Shown here: positions 27,741-38,700 of the stretch, piece after piece
Position numbering within the stretch: position 1 is the first letter of the stretch
Layout: each line of letters opens with the position of its first letter
The notes under the pieces: model-generated
Database searches by the model: none
Told to the model about the DNA's origin: nothing
The model's input: only the letters and a program-made list of their open reading frames with translations
From: Actibacterium naphthalenivorans
Lineage (GTDB): Bacteria > Pseudomonadota > Alphaproteobacteria > Rhodobacterales > Rhodobacteraceae
DNA length: 64,000 bases
NCBI RefSeq assembly: GCF_014196965.1
Contig: NZ_JACIEQ010000004.1
Span: 248,001 to 312,000 of the forward strand
Direction: 5' to 3'
Made by a program: the position numbers and the translations under genes

Positions 27741-30293
27741 GTGTTCAGAACGATCCTATCCTTCTTCGGGGCGGTTTTCAGCTTTGTCACGATCGGCATT
27801 GCCATGGGCGCGGCGATGATCGGCGCGGTATTCTGGATGTATGCGCGCGATCTGCCCAGCCACGAGGAGCTGGCCACCTATACCCCCAAGACGATCAGCC
27901 GCATCTATTCCGGCCAGGGCCGCCTGATCGACGAATTCGCCGAAGAGCGCCGGCTTTACGCGCCGGCCGACGAGATCCCGGAACTGGTGAAGGGCGCGTT
28001 CATCTCGGCCGAGGACAAGAATTTCTACAGCCATAACGGCTATGACGCGCGCGGCATCATCGCCGCCGCCATCGACGCGGTGAAAAGCCGGGGCAAGAAC
28101 GTGCGTGGCGCCTCGACCATCACCCAGCAGGTGATGAAGAATTTCCTGCTGAGCGGCGACCGGACCGGCGAACGCAAGATCAAGGAACTGATCCTGGCCA
28201 CCCGCATCGAGGACACGCTGAGCAAGGACCGTATTCTGGAGCTTTATCTCAACGAGATTTTCCTGGGCCAGAACTCCTATGGCGTTGCCGCCGCCGCGCA
28301 GACCTATTTCAACAAGACCCTGGCCGAGCTTGCCCCCCAAGAGGCCGCCTATCTGGCCGCGCTGCCCAAGGCGCCCTCCACCTATCACCCGGTCCGCCAG
28401 AAGGAACGCGCGCTGGAGCGGCGGAATTTCGTGCTGCGCGAGATGAACGAGAACGGCTATATCGATGACGCGGCCTATGTGCTGGCCAAGGCGGCCCCGC
28501 TGAAGACCGTGCAGAACGGCGATTACCCGCCCTTCCGTCAGAGCCTGCCGCCGCGCGACTATTTCACCGACGAGATCCGCCGCCAGCTGAGCGAGGATTT
28601 CGGCGAGGGCGAGTTCTTTGGGGGCGGCCTGACCATCCGCGCCACGGTTGATCCCGATATGCAACAGCAGGCGGCCGAGGCCCTGCGCGACGGGCTGGAG
28701 AAATACGACCGTGGCCGGGGCGTGTGGCGCGGCACGGGCAAGACGGTTGCGCTGGAACATCTGGCGGACGAGGCGCGCTGGCGCGCGGCGCTGGCCGGCA
28801 CCGATGTGGCGCGCGACATCGAAGGATGGGCGCCGGCCGTGGTTCTGGAACTGAGCAATTCCGCCGCCCGCATCGGCATCGAAGGCGTGGCCGAAGACAG
28901 CGACGGCCACTGGATCGTCGCCAAGGACGTGACATGGGCCCGCAAGCGGCGCGCCGATGGCAGCCTGGGCCCGCGGGCGCAAAAGGCGTCGGACCTGCTC
29001 GAGGTTGGCGATGTCGTTCATGTGCGCGAAATGCGGTCGGACGAGGACGGCTCGTTCATCCGCTGGACGCTGCGGCAGGTGCCCGAGGTGCAGGGCGGTT
29101 TCGTGGCGATGGACGTGAACACCGGCCGCGTCATCGCCATGCAGGGCGGTTTTTCCTATCAGGATTCGGTCTTCAACCGGGCCACCCAGGCCACGCGTCA
29201 GCCGGGCTCGTCGTTCAAGCCCTTCGTCTACGCCGCCGCGCTGGACAGCGGCTTCACCCCGGCCACCATCGTCATCGACGCCCCGATCGAGGTGGAAACC
29301 GGCGAAGGCATCTGGCGGCCCAGGAACGCGTCGAACAAGTTCTACGGCCCCACGCCTCTGCGCACCGGCATCGAACGCTCGCGCAACCTGATGACGGTGC
29401 GTCTGGCCCAGGAAATCGGGATGGATCTGGTGGCGGGCTATGCCGAACGCTTTGGCGTGTATGACCGGATGGATCCGTTCCTGGCCAATGCGCTCGGCAG
29501 TCAGGAAACCACGCTTTACAAGATGGTCGCGGCCTATGCGATGTTCGCCAACGGCGGCGAGCGGGTGGAACCGACGCTGGTGGACCGGGTGCAGGACCGT
29601 TGGGGCCGGACCATCTATCGGCATGATCCGCGCATCTGCGAAGACTGCCGGACCGCGTCGCTGAACCCCGGAGCGGCGCCCACCATCCTTTCGAACCGGC
29701 CACGGGTGATCAACGCGATCACCGCCTATCAGCTCAGCTCGATGATGCGGGGCGTGGTGGAGCGGGGCACGGCCTCGGGCAGCGTCCATCTTCCGGTGCC
29801 GACCGCAGGCAAGACCGGCACCACCAACGAGGCCAAGGATGTCTGGTTCATCGGTTTCACCTCGAACATCGTCGCGGGCTGTTACATAGGTTATGACCGG
29901 CCCGAGCCGCTTGGGCGCGGCGCGTCGGGCGGCGGCATGTGCGGGCCGGTCTTCAACAGCTTCATGACCGAGGCGACGAAGAAATTCGGCGGCGGCGAAT
30001 TCAAGGTGCCCCCCGGCGGCCACTTCATCAAGATCGACCGTTTCTCGGGCGAGCGTCTGCCCGATGACGCGGAGGGTGAAAACGTCGTGGCCGAATATTT
30101 CCGTGATGGCGAAGAGCCCGTCTTCGGCCTTGCCGCGCTGATCGACGGCGGCTTCGCCATGGGCTCCAACCTGCCGCTTTTTGCCCCCGGCGAAAGCGAT
30201 GACGGAACCGAGGTCACGACCTCGACCGGCAAAAAGGCCACCGTGGGGCCCAAGGCCAGCTTCGGCACCCTGTCGTCGGGCGGGCTTTACTGA
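27741..30293 (+). CDS. mrcA: Penicillin-binding protein 1A
   Basis: An 850-residue bifunctional class A PBP. One membrane anchor lies at about 9-33. The GT51 transglycosylase has its catalytic Glu in FISAEDKNFYSHNG (about 91) and STITQQVMKNFLL. An OB-like insert covers about 300-420. The transpeptidase has its nucleophile in PGSSFKPFVYAA (about 490), the KTGTTNE box near 690 and an SRN-type motif in ERSRNLMTVRL. The start is GTG at 27741 preceded by CAGGGGG; upstream frame lacks support. It polymerises and crosslinks periplasmic peptidoglycan. prfB follows after 74 bp. Confidence 0.96.
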   Translation: MFRTILSFFGAVFSFVTIGIAMGAAMIGAVFWMYARDLPSHEELATYTPKTISRIYSGQGRLIDEFAEERRLYAPADEIPELVKGAFISAEDKNFYSHNGYDARGIIAAAIDAVKSRGKNVRGASTITQQVMKNFLLSGDRTGERKIKELILATRIEDTLSKDRILELYLNEIFLGQNSYGVAAAAQTYFNKTLAELAPQEAAYLAALPKAPSTYHPVRQKERALERRNFVLREMNENGYIDDAAYVLAKAAPLKTVQNGDYPPFRQSLPPRDYFTDEIRRQLSEDFGEGEFFGGGLTIRATVDPDMQQQAAEALRDGLEKYDRGRGVWRGTGKTVALEHLADEARWRAALAGTDVARDIEGWAPAVVLELSNSAARIGIEGVAEDSDGHWIVAKDVTWARKRRADGSLGPRAQKASDLLEVGDVVHVREMRSDEDGSFIRWTLRQVPEVQGGFVAMDVNTGRVIAMQGGFSYQDSVFNRATQATRQPGSSFKPFVYAAALDSGFTPATIVIDAPIEVETGEGIWRPRNASNKFYGPTPLRTGIERSRNLMTVRLAQEIGMDLVAGYAERFGVYDRMDPFLANALGSQETTLYKMVAAYAMFANGGERVEPTLVDRVQDRWGRTIYRHDPRICEDCRTASLNPGAAPTILSNRPRVINAITAYQLSSMMRGVVERGTASGSVHLPVPTAGKTGTTNEAKDVWFIGFTSNIVAGCYIGYDRPEPLGRGASGGGMCGPVFNSFMTEATKKFGGGEFKVPPGGHFIKIDRFSGERLPDDAEGENVVAEYFRDGEEPVFGLAALIDGGFAMGSNLPLFAPGESDDGTEVTTSTGKKATVGPKASFGTLSSGGLY

Positions 30294-30367
30294 GCTTGCC
30301 CGCGCGCGCCCAAGCCGCTATCACCCCCATCTGAACGCAAACAGCAGCAAACGAGGGTTCGCCCACC

Positions 30368-31495
30368 ATGCGTGCCGACACGCAAAACACCATCGAGGAC
30401 ATCCGCAAATCCCTGGCCCTGCTGGCGCAGCGGCTGGATTGGGAGACGGCCGAGCACCGGCTGGAAGAGTTCAACGCCCGGGTTGAAGACCCCGATTTGT
30501 GGAATGATCCCGCCAACGCGCAAAAGCTGATGCGCGAGCGGCAGGCGCTTGTCGATGCGATGAACACCTACAAGGGCATCGGCCAGGAGCTGTCGGACAA
30601 TATCGAGCTGATCGAGCTGGGCGAGATGGAAGAGGATGCCGAGGTGGTGACCGAGGCCGAGGCCGCGCTGAAGGCGCTGGCCGAGAAGGCGGCGCAGAAA
30701 GAGATCGAGGCGCTGCTGGATGGCGAGGCGGATGCCAACGACACCTTTCTGGAGATCAACGCCGGCGCCGGCGGCACCGAAAGCTGCGACTGGGCCAGCA
30801 TGCTGGCGCGGATGTATGTTCGCTGGGCCGAGAAGAAGGGCTACAAGGTCGAACTTCAGTCCGAGAGCGCGGGCGAAGAGGCGGGCATCAAATCCGCGAC
30901 CTACAAGATTTCCGGCCACAACGCTTATGGCTGGCTGAAATCCGAAAGCGGCGTGCACCGGCTGGTGCGGATTTCACCTTACGACAGTGCGGCAAGACGC
31001 CACACCTCTTTCAGCTCTGTCTGGGTCTATCCGGTTGTGGATGACAATATCGAGATCGAGGTGAACCCGGCCGATATCCGCATCGACACCTATCGTTCTT
31101 CGGGGGCGGGCGGGCAGCACGTCAACACCACCGATTCGGCCGTGCGGATCACCCATATGCCCACCGGCATTGTCGTGACCAGTTCGGAAAAATCCCAGCA
31201 CCAGAACCGCGACATCGCGATGAAGGCCCTGAAATCAAGGCTTTATCAGATGGAGCTGGACCGGCGCAATGCCGCCATCACCGAAGCGCATGAAAACAAG
31301 GGCGATGCGGGCTGGGGCAACCAGATCAGATCCTACGTGCTGCAGCCCTATCAGATGGTCAAGGATCTGCGCACCAACGTGGAAACCTCCGACACACAGG
31401 GCGTGCTGGACGGGGATCTGGACCAGTTCATGGCCGCCACGCTGGCGCTGGACGTGGCCGGCAAAAGCCGCGCCGAGGCGCAGGCTGAGGGTTGA
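30368..31495 (+). CDS. prfB: Peptide chain release factor 2
   Basis: A 375-residue RF2 recognising UAA/UGA. The catalytic GGQ lies in [10 protein letters not shown] (about 248-250). The stop-codon tripeptide is S203-P204-Y205 ([13 protein letters not shown]), where E. coli RF2 has SPF. The gene is one uninterrupted frame, so the +1 programmed frameshift of enterobacterial prfB is absent. The start ATG 30368 follows GAGGGTTCGCCCACC. It may be co-transcribed with PBP1A. Confidence 0.97.
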   Translation: MRADTQNTIEDIRKSLALLAQRLDWETAEHRLEEFNARVEDPDLWNDPANAQKLMRERQALVDAMNTYKGIGQELSDNIELIELGEMEEDAEVVTEAEAALKALAEKAAQKEIEALLDGEADANDTFLEINAGAGGTESCDWASMLARMYVRWAEKKGYKVELQSESAGEEAGIKSATYKISGHNAYGWLKSESGVHRLVRISPYDSAARRHTSFSSVWVYPVVDDNIEIEVNPADIRIDTYRSSGAGGQHVNTTDSAVRITHMPTGIVVTSSEKSQHQNRDIAMKALKSRLYQMELDRRNAAITEAHENKGDAGWGNQIRSYVLQPYQMVKDLRTNVETSDTQGVLDGDLDQFMAATLALDVAGKSRAEAQAEG

Positions 31496-31570
31496 TTTCT
31501 TCTTGATCCGCGAAAAATCCGTGTAAAATGCCCCCGAATACGCCGTCAGACGCGTATACGGGAGGGTCAC

Positions 31571-32347
31571 ATGACGGAAGTAACAGCGGCGGCGCCCTCA
31601 CGGGTGCCGGAGATTCAGCGCGTGAGCTGCGGCACGGTTTTCACGGCGCTGAAACGGGGCTGGCGCGATTTTCTGGCGGCACCGGGCTATGGCGCGTTTT
31701 TCGGTGGTTTCTATGTGGTCTGCGGTATCGCGATGTTCTGGGTCACCCAGGTGACCGGACAGATCTACTGGCTGGCGATCCTGGTGTTCGGCTTTCCGTT
31801 GCTCGGGCCTTTCGCGGCTGTCGGGCTCTACGAGGTCAGCCGCCGCCTGGAAAACGGCACGCCCTTGAACTGGCGAGAGATTCTGGGCGTGATCTGGCGG
31901 CAGAAAGACCGTCAGCTTCCTTCGATCAGCGCCATCATCATCCTGATCTTCCTGTTCTGGTCCTTCATCGGCCACATGATTTTCGCCCTGTTCCTGGGGC
32001 TTTCGACGATGACCAACGTCACTTCGTCCTACGAGGTGTTCCTTACGGCGAACGGGCTGATGATGCTGGGCGTGGGATCGCTTGTGGGGGCGGGGCTGGC
32101 GGCGCTGATCTTTGCCGTCACGGTTGTCGGCCTGCCGCTGTTGCTGGACAGAGAGATTGATTTCGTCACCGCGATGATCGTCAGCGTCAGCACGGTCACG
32201 GCCAATCCCGGCCCGATGCTGTTGTGGGGGATAACGCTCATCGGGCTGCTGTTTGCGGGGATGCTGCCGTTTTTCATCGGGCTGCTGGTGGTGTTGCCGG
32301 TGCTTGGCCATGCCACCTGGCACCTTTACCGCGCCGCCTTGGTGTGA
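31571..32347 (+). CDS. DUF2189 family membrane protein
   Basis: A 258-residue inner-membrane protein with about six hydrophobic spans (near 45-65, 68-86, 118-145, 160-185, 205-225 and 228-250). The N-terminus (VPEIQRVSCGTVFTALKRGW) and the LNWREILGVIWRQ loop are typical of DUF2189. The function is unknown. GGGAGG lies 5-6 nt before the ATG. It ends at the bidirectional terminator shared with the bactofilin gene. Confidence 0.87.
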   Translation: MTEVTAAAPSRVPEIQRVSCGTVFTALKRGWRDFLAAPGYGAFFGGFYVVCGIAMFWVTQVTGQIYWLAILVFGFPLLGPFAAVGLYEVSRRLENGTPLNWREILGVIWRQKDRQLPSISAIIILIFLFWSFIGHMIFALFLGLSTMTNVTSSYEVFLTANGLMMLGVGSLVGAGLAALIFAVTVVGLPLLLDREIDFVTAMIVSVSTVTANPGPMLLWGITLIGLLFAGMLPFFIGLLVVLPVLGHATWHLYRAALV

Positions 32348-32364
32348 CGCATGGGCGTGGGTGC

Positions 32365-32400
32365 AAAACGGGCGCGGTCATCCCTGGCCGCGCCCGTTGA
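32365..32400. terminator. Bidirectional terminator between DUF2189 and bactofilin genes
   Basis: The 11-bp stem AACGGGCGCGG / CCGCGCCCGTT has a 10-nt loop. AAAA stands on its left, giving a T-run for the minus-strand transcript. It lies between two convergent genes. Confidence 0.85.
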
Positions 32401-32419
32401 ATTCTGCCGTGTGAAAGGC

Positions 32420-32908
32420 TCAGGCCTTTGGCGCGGCGGGCTTTTGCGGGGCAGGGCCGTTGCTCAGCGGATCGTCCTGACGCTGAACCGAACCTTCGAA
32501 ATGCGCGCCGCTTTCGATCGCGATGGTCTTGTGGATGATGTCGCCCTCGACACGCGCCGTCGAGGTCAGGCGCACCTTCAGGCCGCGCACGCGGCCGACG
32601 ACGCGGCCGTTGACCACAACGTCATCGGCGACCACCTCCCCCTTCACGGTGGCGCCCTCGCCAACGGTCAGAAGATGGGCGCGAATGTCGCCTTCCACGG
32701 TGCCTTCGATCTGGATGTCGCCGGTTGTCCGAAGGTTGCCGGTGATGGTCAGATCCGACGACAGGACCGATGCCGGCGGCTTCGGCTTGGGCGCGGTTGC
32801 GGGCTTTTCACCCGCCTGGGGCATCGGCTTTGCCATTTCCGGCATGGCGGGTTTCTCTGCCTCGCCCGCTTTGGGGCCGGGCTCATTGATCCTGCTTTTA
32901 GAAAACAT
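32420..32908 (-). CDS. Bactofilin family cytoskeletal protein
   Basis: A 162-residue protein with a Pro/Lys/Ala-rich N-terminal tail (1-45), the beta-helical bactofilin core (about 47-140: SDLTITGNLRTTGDIQIEGT, GATVKGEVVADDVVVNG, ARVEGDIIHKTIAIESGAHF) and a short Pro-rich tail. Bactofilins self-assemble into membrane-bound filaments that position cell-wall enzymes. Its start overlaps by 11 bp the end of the upstream M23 peptidase gene, the usual bactofilin-M23 pair. Confidence 0.94.
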   Translation of the reverse strand: MFSKSRINEPGPKAGEAEKPAMPEMAKPMPQAGEKPATAPKPKPPASVLSSDLTITGNLRTTGDIQIEGTVEGDIRAHLLTVGEGATVKGEVVADDVVVNGRVVGRVRGLKVRLTSTARVEGDIIHKTIAIESGAHFEGSVQRQDDPLSNGPAPQKPAAPKA

Positions 32909-34196
32909 CTCTCGCTGCCTTGATATAGATCATCGGGTTGACGGGTTTGCCCCCTACGCGCACCTCATAGTGCAGGTGCGTGCCGGTAGACCGACCAGAG
33001 TTCCCCATATCACCAATCCGGTCCCCGCGCGAGACCCTTTGCCCGACCGTCACGTGGATTTTAGACATATGCGCGTAGCGGGTCTCGATCCCGAACTCGT
33101 GCTGAATTTTCACCACGCGGCCATATCCCGACATCCAGCCGGCGTGGATGACCACGCCATCGGCCGTCGAATAGATCGGCGTGCCGTAGGAAGCGGCGAA
33201 ATCGGTGCCGTTGTGCATACGGCCCCAGCGCGCCCCGAACCCGCTGGTAAAGCGGAAAGAGGATTTGAGCGGCAGCGAGAACGGCGTCTTTTCCGCCGCG
33301 ATGCGATAGAGGTTGAGCTGATCCAGCCGGTCGAGAATCCCGTTGGCCCGCAGCGTTTCGGGATCGGTCAGCTCGCCCTTGGTCGACACCGACAGCGGTG
33401 TCAGCGGGCCGCCCTGGCCGGAATAGCCGCGGCGCACCTGTTCGATCAGCGTATCGGTGTTCAGCCCGGCCGAGCGGAACATCTTGTCCAGCGGCTCGAT
33501 CGAGATTGTCAGCGCGTCTTCGAGCTGGCCGAAGATCCGGTCATTCCGATCCTGCGAAAGCTGCCGGTCGAAATCCAGCGCCCCGGCCAGTTCATAGGCA
33601 GCGGCGGCTTCGGCGGCGATGGTGTCACGCTCCGTCGCGGTCAGGTTCAGCGCCTCGGACAGGAAGGCGACCGTTTCGCGCATGTCTTCGGCATGGCCGG
33701 CCCCCGACTTGTCGGCATCGGTGCTCTCGGCCAGCGCGACGGTCAGGTTTTCCGCCTCTGCCAGGGCCGTGTCACGCTCCGACATGGTGCGACGCAGGGT
33801 GGACTGGATGACCCCGATCCCGGTTTCCAGCTCTTTGCGGCGGTCTTCGGAGGCCAGCAGCGCCGACTGCATCTTCGACACTTCGGTAAGGGCCAGGTTG
33901 AACCGGTTCTGCGCGTTGCGGGTTTCTTCGGCGCGCAGGTCACGCTCGCCGGCCAGCGCGTTCAGCCGCTCTTCATACATCGCCTGTTCGCGCCGCGCCT
34001 GATCGCGCAGGCTGCCGGCGCCGATCGTATCCATGATCAGCATCGCGCTGGCGATGATCGACCAGCCCACGATCGCGGCGCAGCCCGTGAGGGCAACCAA
34101 CTGCGTCCCCGGGCTCAGCCGGATGAACCGCGTTTCCGTTTCCGATCTCAGAAAAAGCCGCTGTTCCGGCAAATAGCGCTCAAGCGCCATGTTCAT
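32898..34196 (-). CDS. M23 family peptidase with coiled coil, bactofilin partner
   Basis: A 432-residue membrane-anchored peptidase. One span lies at about 31-52 (LVALTGCAAIVGWSIIASAM), a long coiled coil at about 60-235, and a C-terminal LytM/M23 domain at about 300-425 with zinc motifs RMHNGTDFAASYG and THLHYEVRV. These enzymes cut peptidoglycan peptides or act as LmdC-type morphology factors recruited by bactofilin. The start was placed at ATG 34196 (MNMALERYLPEQ); upstream frame lacks homology. Translation is probably coupled to the bactofilin gene through the 11-bp overlap. Confidence 0.92.
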   Translation of the reverse strand: MNMALERYLPEQRLFLRSETETRFIRLSPGTQLVALTGCAAIVGWSIIASAMLIMDTIGAGSLRDQARREQAMYEERLNALAGERDLRAEETRNAQNRFNLALTEVSKMQSALLASEDRRKELETGIGVIQSTLRRTMSERDTALAEAENLTVALAESTDADKSGAGHAEDMRETVAFLSEALNLTATERDTIAAEAAAAYELAGALDFDRQLSQDRNDRIFGQLEDALTISIEPLDKMFRSAGLNTDTLIEQVRRGYSGQGGPLTPLSVSTKGELTDPETLRANGILDRLDQLNLYRIAAEKTPFSLPLKSSFRFTSGFGARWGRMHNGTDFAASYGTPIYSTADGVVIHAGWMSGYGRVVKIQHEFGIETRYAHMSKIHVTVGQRVSRGDRIGDMGNSGRSTGTHLHYEVRVGGKPVNPMIYIKAARDVF

Positions 34197-34405
34197 CCGT
34201 CTTATGACATTAGATTGCAAACCATCGCCCCGTCTGCCTTGTCCCCGTTGTAGTGGTGACCAGCTTTCCCCAAAAAAGCGGTCGTTAACTCCATAGGTCA
34301 TGGCCGGGGAGCGCTGCAAGTTTTTTGAGCGTTTGGGTTCCACGATCGTGCTTCTAAAGGACAATCTTGCGCGGGAATTCGCCGACAACGCGGGCGGAAA
34401 CCGGC

Positions 34406-35230
34406 TCAGGCCGGCGGGTCGGCTTCGGTGAGAGGCCAGTAAAAGTCGGGGGGCATCCCGGCTTCGGCGCGCTTTTCCTCGTTGAAGGGCGGTTTCAGCG
34501 TGCTGTGGAAGTATTTGTGAACGAGCGTGTGAAACACCTCTTTGGGGTCTTCGTCATGGCGCCCGCACAGGAAATGGAACCATTTGGAGCCATAGGCCAC
34601 ATGCGCCACCTCTTCGCCATAGATCACCTCCAGCGCCTCGACCGCGTGATCGTCGCCCGCCTTGCGGAACACCTCGATCATGCCGGGCGTCACGTCCAGC
34701 CCGCGCGCCTCCAGCACCATCGGCACCACGGCAAGCCGCCCCATCAGGTCATCGGCGGTATCCTCGGCCGCGCGCCACATGCCGGCATGGGCGGGCAGCG
34801 CGCCGTAGTGGCTGCCCATGCGCTCCAGGCAGTCGCAGATCAGGTTGAAATGCTTTGATTCCTCATCGGGCGCCTTCACCCAGTCGTCGAAGAACCCGGC
34901 GGGCATGGGCACGTCGGCGAAGCGCGCGATGATGTCCCAGTGCAGATCGACCGCGTTCAGTTCGATATGCGCGACCGCGTGCAGCAGCGCCTTGCGCCCC
35001 TCGGGCGTGCCGGGGCGGCGGCGCGGCACGTCGCGCGGCGACAGAAGCTCTGGCCGGTCGGGGCGCGCGGGGCGCAGGGGCGGGCTGGCCCGGCCCACCT
35101 CGAGCGGCGCGCCGGCGTCGCGCGCCGCGAACCAGGCCGCGGCGTGGCGGCGCGACAGCGCGGTCTTGGCGCGGCCGTCGGCGGTGGTCAGAACCTGCAC
35201 CGCCATCTGCGCCAGGCATTCTCCGCTCAA
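34406..35230 (-). CDS. DUF455 family ferritin-like protein
   Basis: A 274-residue protein of the DUF455 family with a ferritin-like four-helix core. Likely carboxylate/His ligands are in AVAHIELNAVDLHWD (about 87-101), DEESKHFNLI and EVIYGEEVAHVAYGSKWF. Some relatives are linked to tRNA-modifying MiaE-like di-iron oxygenases, but the substrate of DUF455 is unknown to me. The start ATG overlaps the stop of bcp (ATGA), so the two are translationally coupled. A start at the internal Met nine residues later is also possible. Confidence 0.88.
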   Translation of the reverse strand: MSGECLAQMAVQVLTTADGRAKTALSRRHAAAWFAARDAGAPLEVGRASPPLRPARPDRPELLSPRDVPRRRPGTPEGRKALLHAVAHIELNAVDLHWDIIARFADVPMPAGFFDDWVKAPDEESKHFNLICDCLERMGSHYGALPAHAGMWRAAEDTADDLMGRLAVVPMVLEARGLDVTPGMIEVFRKAGDDHAVEALEVIYGEEVAHVAYGSKWFHFLCGRHDEDPKEVFHTLVHKYFHSTLKPPFNEEKRAEAGMPPDFYWPLTEADPPA

Positions 35231-35688
35231 AGCGCGCGCACCGCGTCGAGTACGGCCTCGGCATGGCCCGGCACCTTCACCTTGCGCCAGATCCGGGCGA
35301 TATTGCCCGCGCCGTCGATCAGGAAGGTCGCACGCTCGATCCCCATGTATTTACGGCCATACATGTTCTTCTCGACCCAGACGCCATAAGCCTCGCAGAC
35401 CGTATCATCGGCATCCGAAAGCAGCGGCACCGAGAGGGAGTGCTTGTCGCGGAATTTCTCGTGTTTGGTCACCGGATCCTTGGAAACGCCGAAGACATGC
35501 GCGCCTTCGCTGTTGAACTCCGCCAGGATTTCGGTGAAGGCAATGGCTTCCTTCGTGCAGCCCGGCGTGTCATCCTTGGGATAGAAATACAGCACCACGG
35601 GCGCCGGCCGCAGCGCGGACAGCGTGACAGTGTCGCCGCCATCGCGGGGAAGGGTGAAATCGGGGGCGGGCTGGCCACATTCGGTCAT
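35227..35688 (-). CDS. bcp: Thioredoxin-dependent peroxiredoxin Bcp/PrxQ
   Basis: A 153-residue peroxiredoxin reducing hydroperoxides with thioredoxin. The peroxidatic Cys44 is in YPKDDTPGCTKEAIAF. The Cys five residues later found in E. coli Bcp is absent; Cys98 (DDTVCEAYG) is the likely resolving Cys, as in the alpha3-type PrxQ subgroup. GAGGAG stands 6 nt before ATG 35688. It is the first gene of a pair with the DUF455 gene and is divergent from the AsmA-like gene. Confidence 0.95.
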   Translation of the reverse strand: MTECGQPAPDFTLPRDGGDTVTLSALRPAPVVLYFYPKDDTPGCTKEAIAFTEILAEFNSEGAHVFGVSKDPVTKHEKFRDKHSLSVPLLSDADDTVCEAYGVWVEKNMYGRKYMGIERATFLIDGAGNIARIWRKVKVPGHAEAVLDAVRAL

Positions 35689-35793
35689 GAAAGGCTCCTC
35701 GGGAATTGGCAGATTGTCCATACCCTTCCGGGGCGCGGGGCGCGAGAAAAAAGACAGGGCCAAAAGGCAAATGGGCGCCGGGCAGGGCACAGA

Positions 35794-38700
35794 ATGAACG
35801 AGCGGACGGCGCAGACGCCGCGCAGGCGGGGCCATTTCCGGCTTTGGCTGTCGCTCGGCTTTGTTGTGCTGAGCGCGATGTTCCTGATTTCCGTACTGTC
35901 GCTGACCGGTCGCGCAATTCCTGCGCCCGCATGGATGGCGCAGCGGCTGGAGACACGGCTGAACGCGGCGCTTGGCCCGGTGCAGATGACATTGGGCGGC
36001 ATCAACGTGACCTTCACGCGCCACAAGCTGCCTCAGGTTCATCTGCGCGACGTCGCCCTTTCGGATGGGGCCGGCCGGCCGGTGGCGATGCTGCGCGATG
36101 TGCACGCGGCGATGAGCCTGCGCCCGTTCGCCGAGCGGCGCGTCACCCTGCGCCGGGTGGCGCTGTCGGGGGCAGAGCTGGCGCTGACGCGGGCGGTGGA
36201 TGGCAGCATCGACCTGACGCTGGGCGAGGAGTTCGCCCCCGACGGCGCCGCGGCCAGCCTGCCCGACGTTCTGCGCAGGATCGACGCGGTGTTTGCCAGC
36301 CCGGCGCTGTCCGGGCTCGAAGATCTGTCGGTCGAGGATCTGACACTCAGCTATGCCGACGCCCGCGCGCAGCGCAGCTGGCAGATCGAGGGCGGGCTTC
36401 TGACCATCGAGCAGACCGCGACCGACCTGTCTTCGCGGCTGTTCTTTTCGCTGACCAACGATCTGGGCGTGCCGTCGGAGGTGGCGCTGAGCTTCGATCT
36501 GGCGAAGGGCTCGCTGCTTTCGCGGATGTCGGCCAACTTCAGCAACGTGCCCTCGGCCGACATCGCGGCGCAATCCCCCGCGCTGACCTTCCTGCGGGTC
36601 ATCGACGCGCCGCTGTCGGGCGCCTTGCGCTCGGGGGTGGGGGCCGACGGGCATCTTACGCCGCTCAGCGCCGCGCTGGAGCTTGGCGCCGGTGCGATCC
36701 ACCCGGTCGCGGGGGTCGCGCCGATCCCGTTCCGCCGCGGCAAAAGCTATTTCACCTATGATCCGGCGGCTGACAAGATCACCATGAACGAGACCGAGCT
36801 TGATACCGCCGCCGTCCGGCTGAAGGCGGAAGGCCACGCCTATCTGGGCGACGAGGTGGATGGCTGGCCCACCAGCCTGGTCACCCAGATGCAGTTCCGC
36901 GAGGTCGCGCTGGACCCCGAGGGGTTTTTCGAACAGCCGGCGCGGTTCAACTCCGGCGCGCTGGACATGAAGCTTGCGCTTGATCCGTTCACCGTGACCA
37001 TCGGCCAGGTCGTGCTGCTCGACAATGCCGGGACGGCCTATCGCGGCGATGGCGTGATCAAGGCCCGCAATGACGGCTGGAAGCTCGATCTCGATTTCGG
37101 CGTGGATCAGATCACCCGTGACCGGCTGATCGCGCTATGGCCGGTGGGCCTTGTTCCGCCGACCCGCCGCTGGGTGAGCGAGAATGTGTTCGAAGGGGTG
37201 CTTTTCAACGTCGAGGCGGCCCTGCGGATCGCCCCGGATCACCCGGTTCGTCTGTCGCTGGTGCATGAGTTCCGCGATGCGACGGTGCAGTTCATCAAGT
37301 CCATGCCACCGGTTCATGGCGGGTTCGGCTATGTCACGATGACGGAGATGACATTCACCATGGTGCTGGACAAGGGCATCGTCGATGCGCCTGGCGGCGG
37401 CGGCCCCGTCGATGCCACCGGCACCGTGTTTCACGTGCCCGACATCACGCAAAGGCCGGCGCGGGCCGAGATCGACCTGAAAACCGAAAGCACCGTCGGG
37501 GCGATGCTCGCGCTGCTGGATCATCCGGTGTTCAACATCATGTCGCGCGCCGGCCAGCCGACCGACCTTGCCGAAGGCCACGCCCGGATGGAGGCGAAGA
37601 TCGGCCTGAGCCTCGCCAAGAAGGTCACGCCGCAGGACGTGGACTATTCGGTTTCGGGTGTGCTGAGCGATCTGCGCAGTGAAAAGGCGGTTCCGAACCG
37701 TGTGCTGGAGGCGGATACGCTGAACCTGAGCGCGGACCGGGACCAGATCTCGATCAGTGGCGCGGCGCGGCTGGACGGGGTGCCGGTGCAGGGTGTCTGG
37801 AGCCAGGCGCTCGGCCCCGAGCAACAGGGGCAAAGCCGGGTCGAAGGCACGGTGGAACTGTCGCCGCGTTTCGTGAAAGCCTTCGGGATCGGGCTGCCCG
37901 ACGGCACTGTCACCGGCAGCGGGCTGGGCCATGTCGCCATTGATCTGGCAAAGGACACGGCGGCGCGGTTCGAACTGACCTCCGATCTGAACCGGGTGGG
38001 GCTGAGCCTGCCGGGGCTGGGCTGGTCGAAGCCGCGCAATGCGCACGGCTCGCTTCAGGTGTCGGGCAGCCTCGGGGCGCCGCCGGTAATCGACAGCCTG
38101 TCAATCTCGGCGCCCGGCCTTTCGGCGGCGGGCACGCTGGCGATCGGCGGCGACGGCGCGCTGCGCGAGGCGCGGTTTTCGCGCGTCCGGGTGGGCGACT
38201 GGCTTGACGCGCCGGTGGTGCTTGGCGGGCGCGGCCCCGGAAGGCCGCCCAGCGTTGCGATCAAGGGCGGGCGGCTGGATCTACGCAACAGCCCCTTTGC
38301 CAAGGGCCGGGGCACCGGCGAGGGCGGGCCGGTGGCGGTGGCGCTGGACCGTCTGATCGTGTCGCGCGCGATCACGCTTTATGATGTGCGCGGGGTGCTG
38401 ACGCCCGAAGGCGCTCTGAACGGCCGGTTGCGCGGGCGCGTGGGCAACGGCGCGCCGGTGGTCGCCACATTGGTGCCCGCGCGCGGCGGCACCGCGATCC
38501 ATGTTCAGTCGGATGACGCGGGCGGTGTGCTGCGCGGGGCCGGGATCTTCGAGAAATCCCGTGGCGGCACGCTCGACCTGATGCTGACGCCCCGCGGCGC
38601 GCCCGGCGAATACAACGGCCGGATGACCATCCGCAACACGCGGGTCAAGGGCGCGCCGGTTCTGGCCGAGCTGCTGAGCGCGATTTCGGTCGTCGGGATC

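Noticed and set aside
30368-30480. Programmed +1 frameshift in prfB
   Set aside because: The reading frame is continuous from ATG to stop with no in-frame UGA near codon 25.
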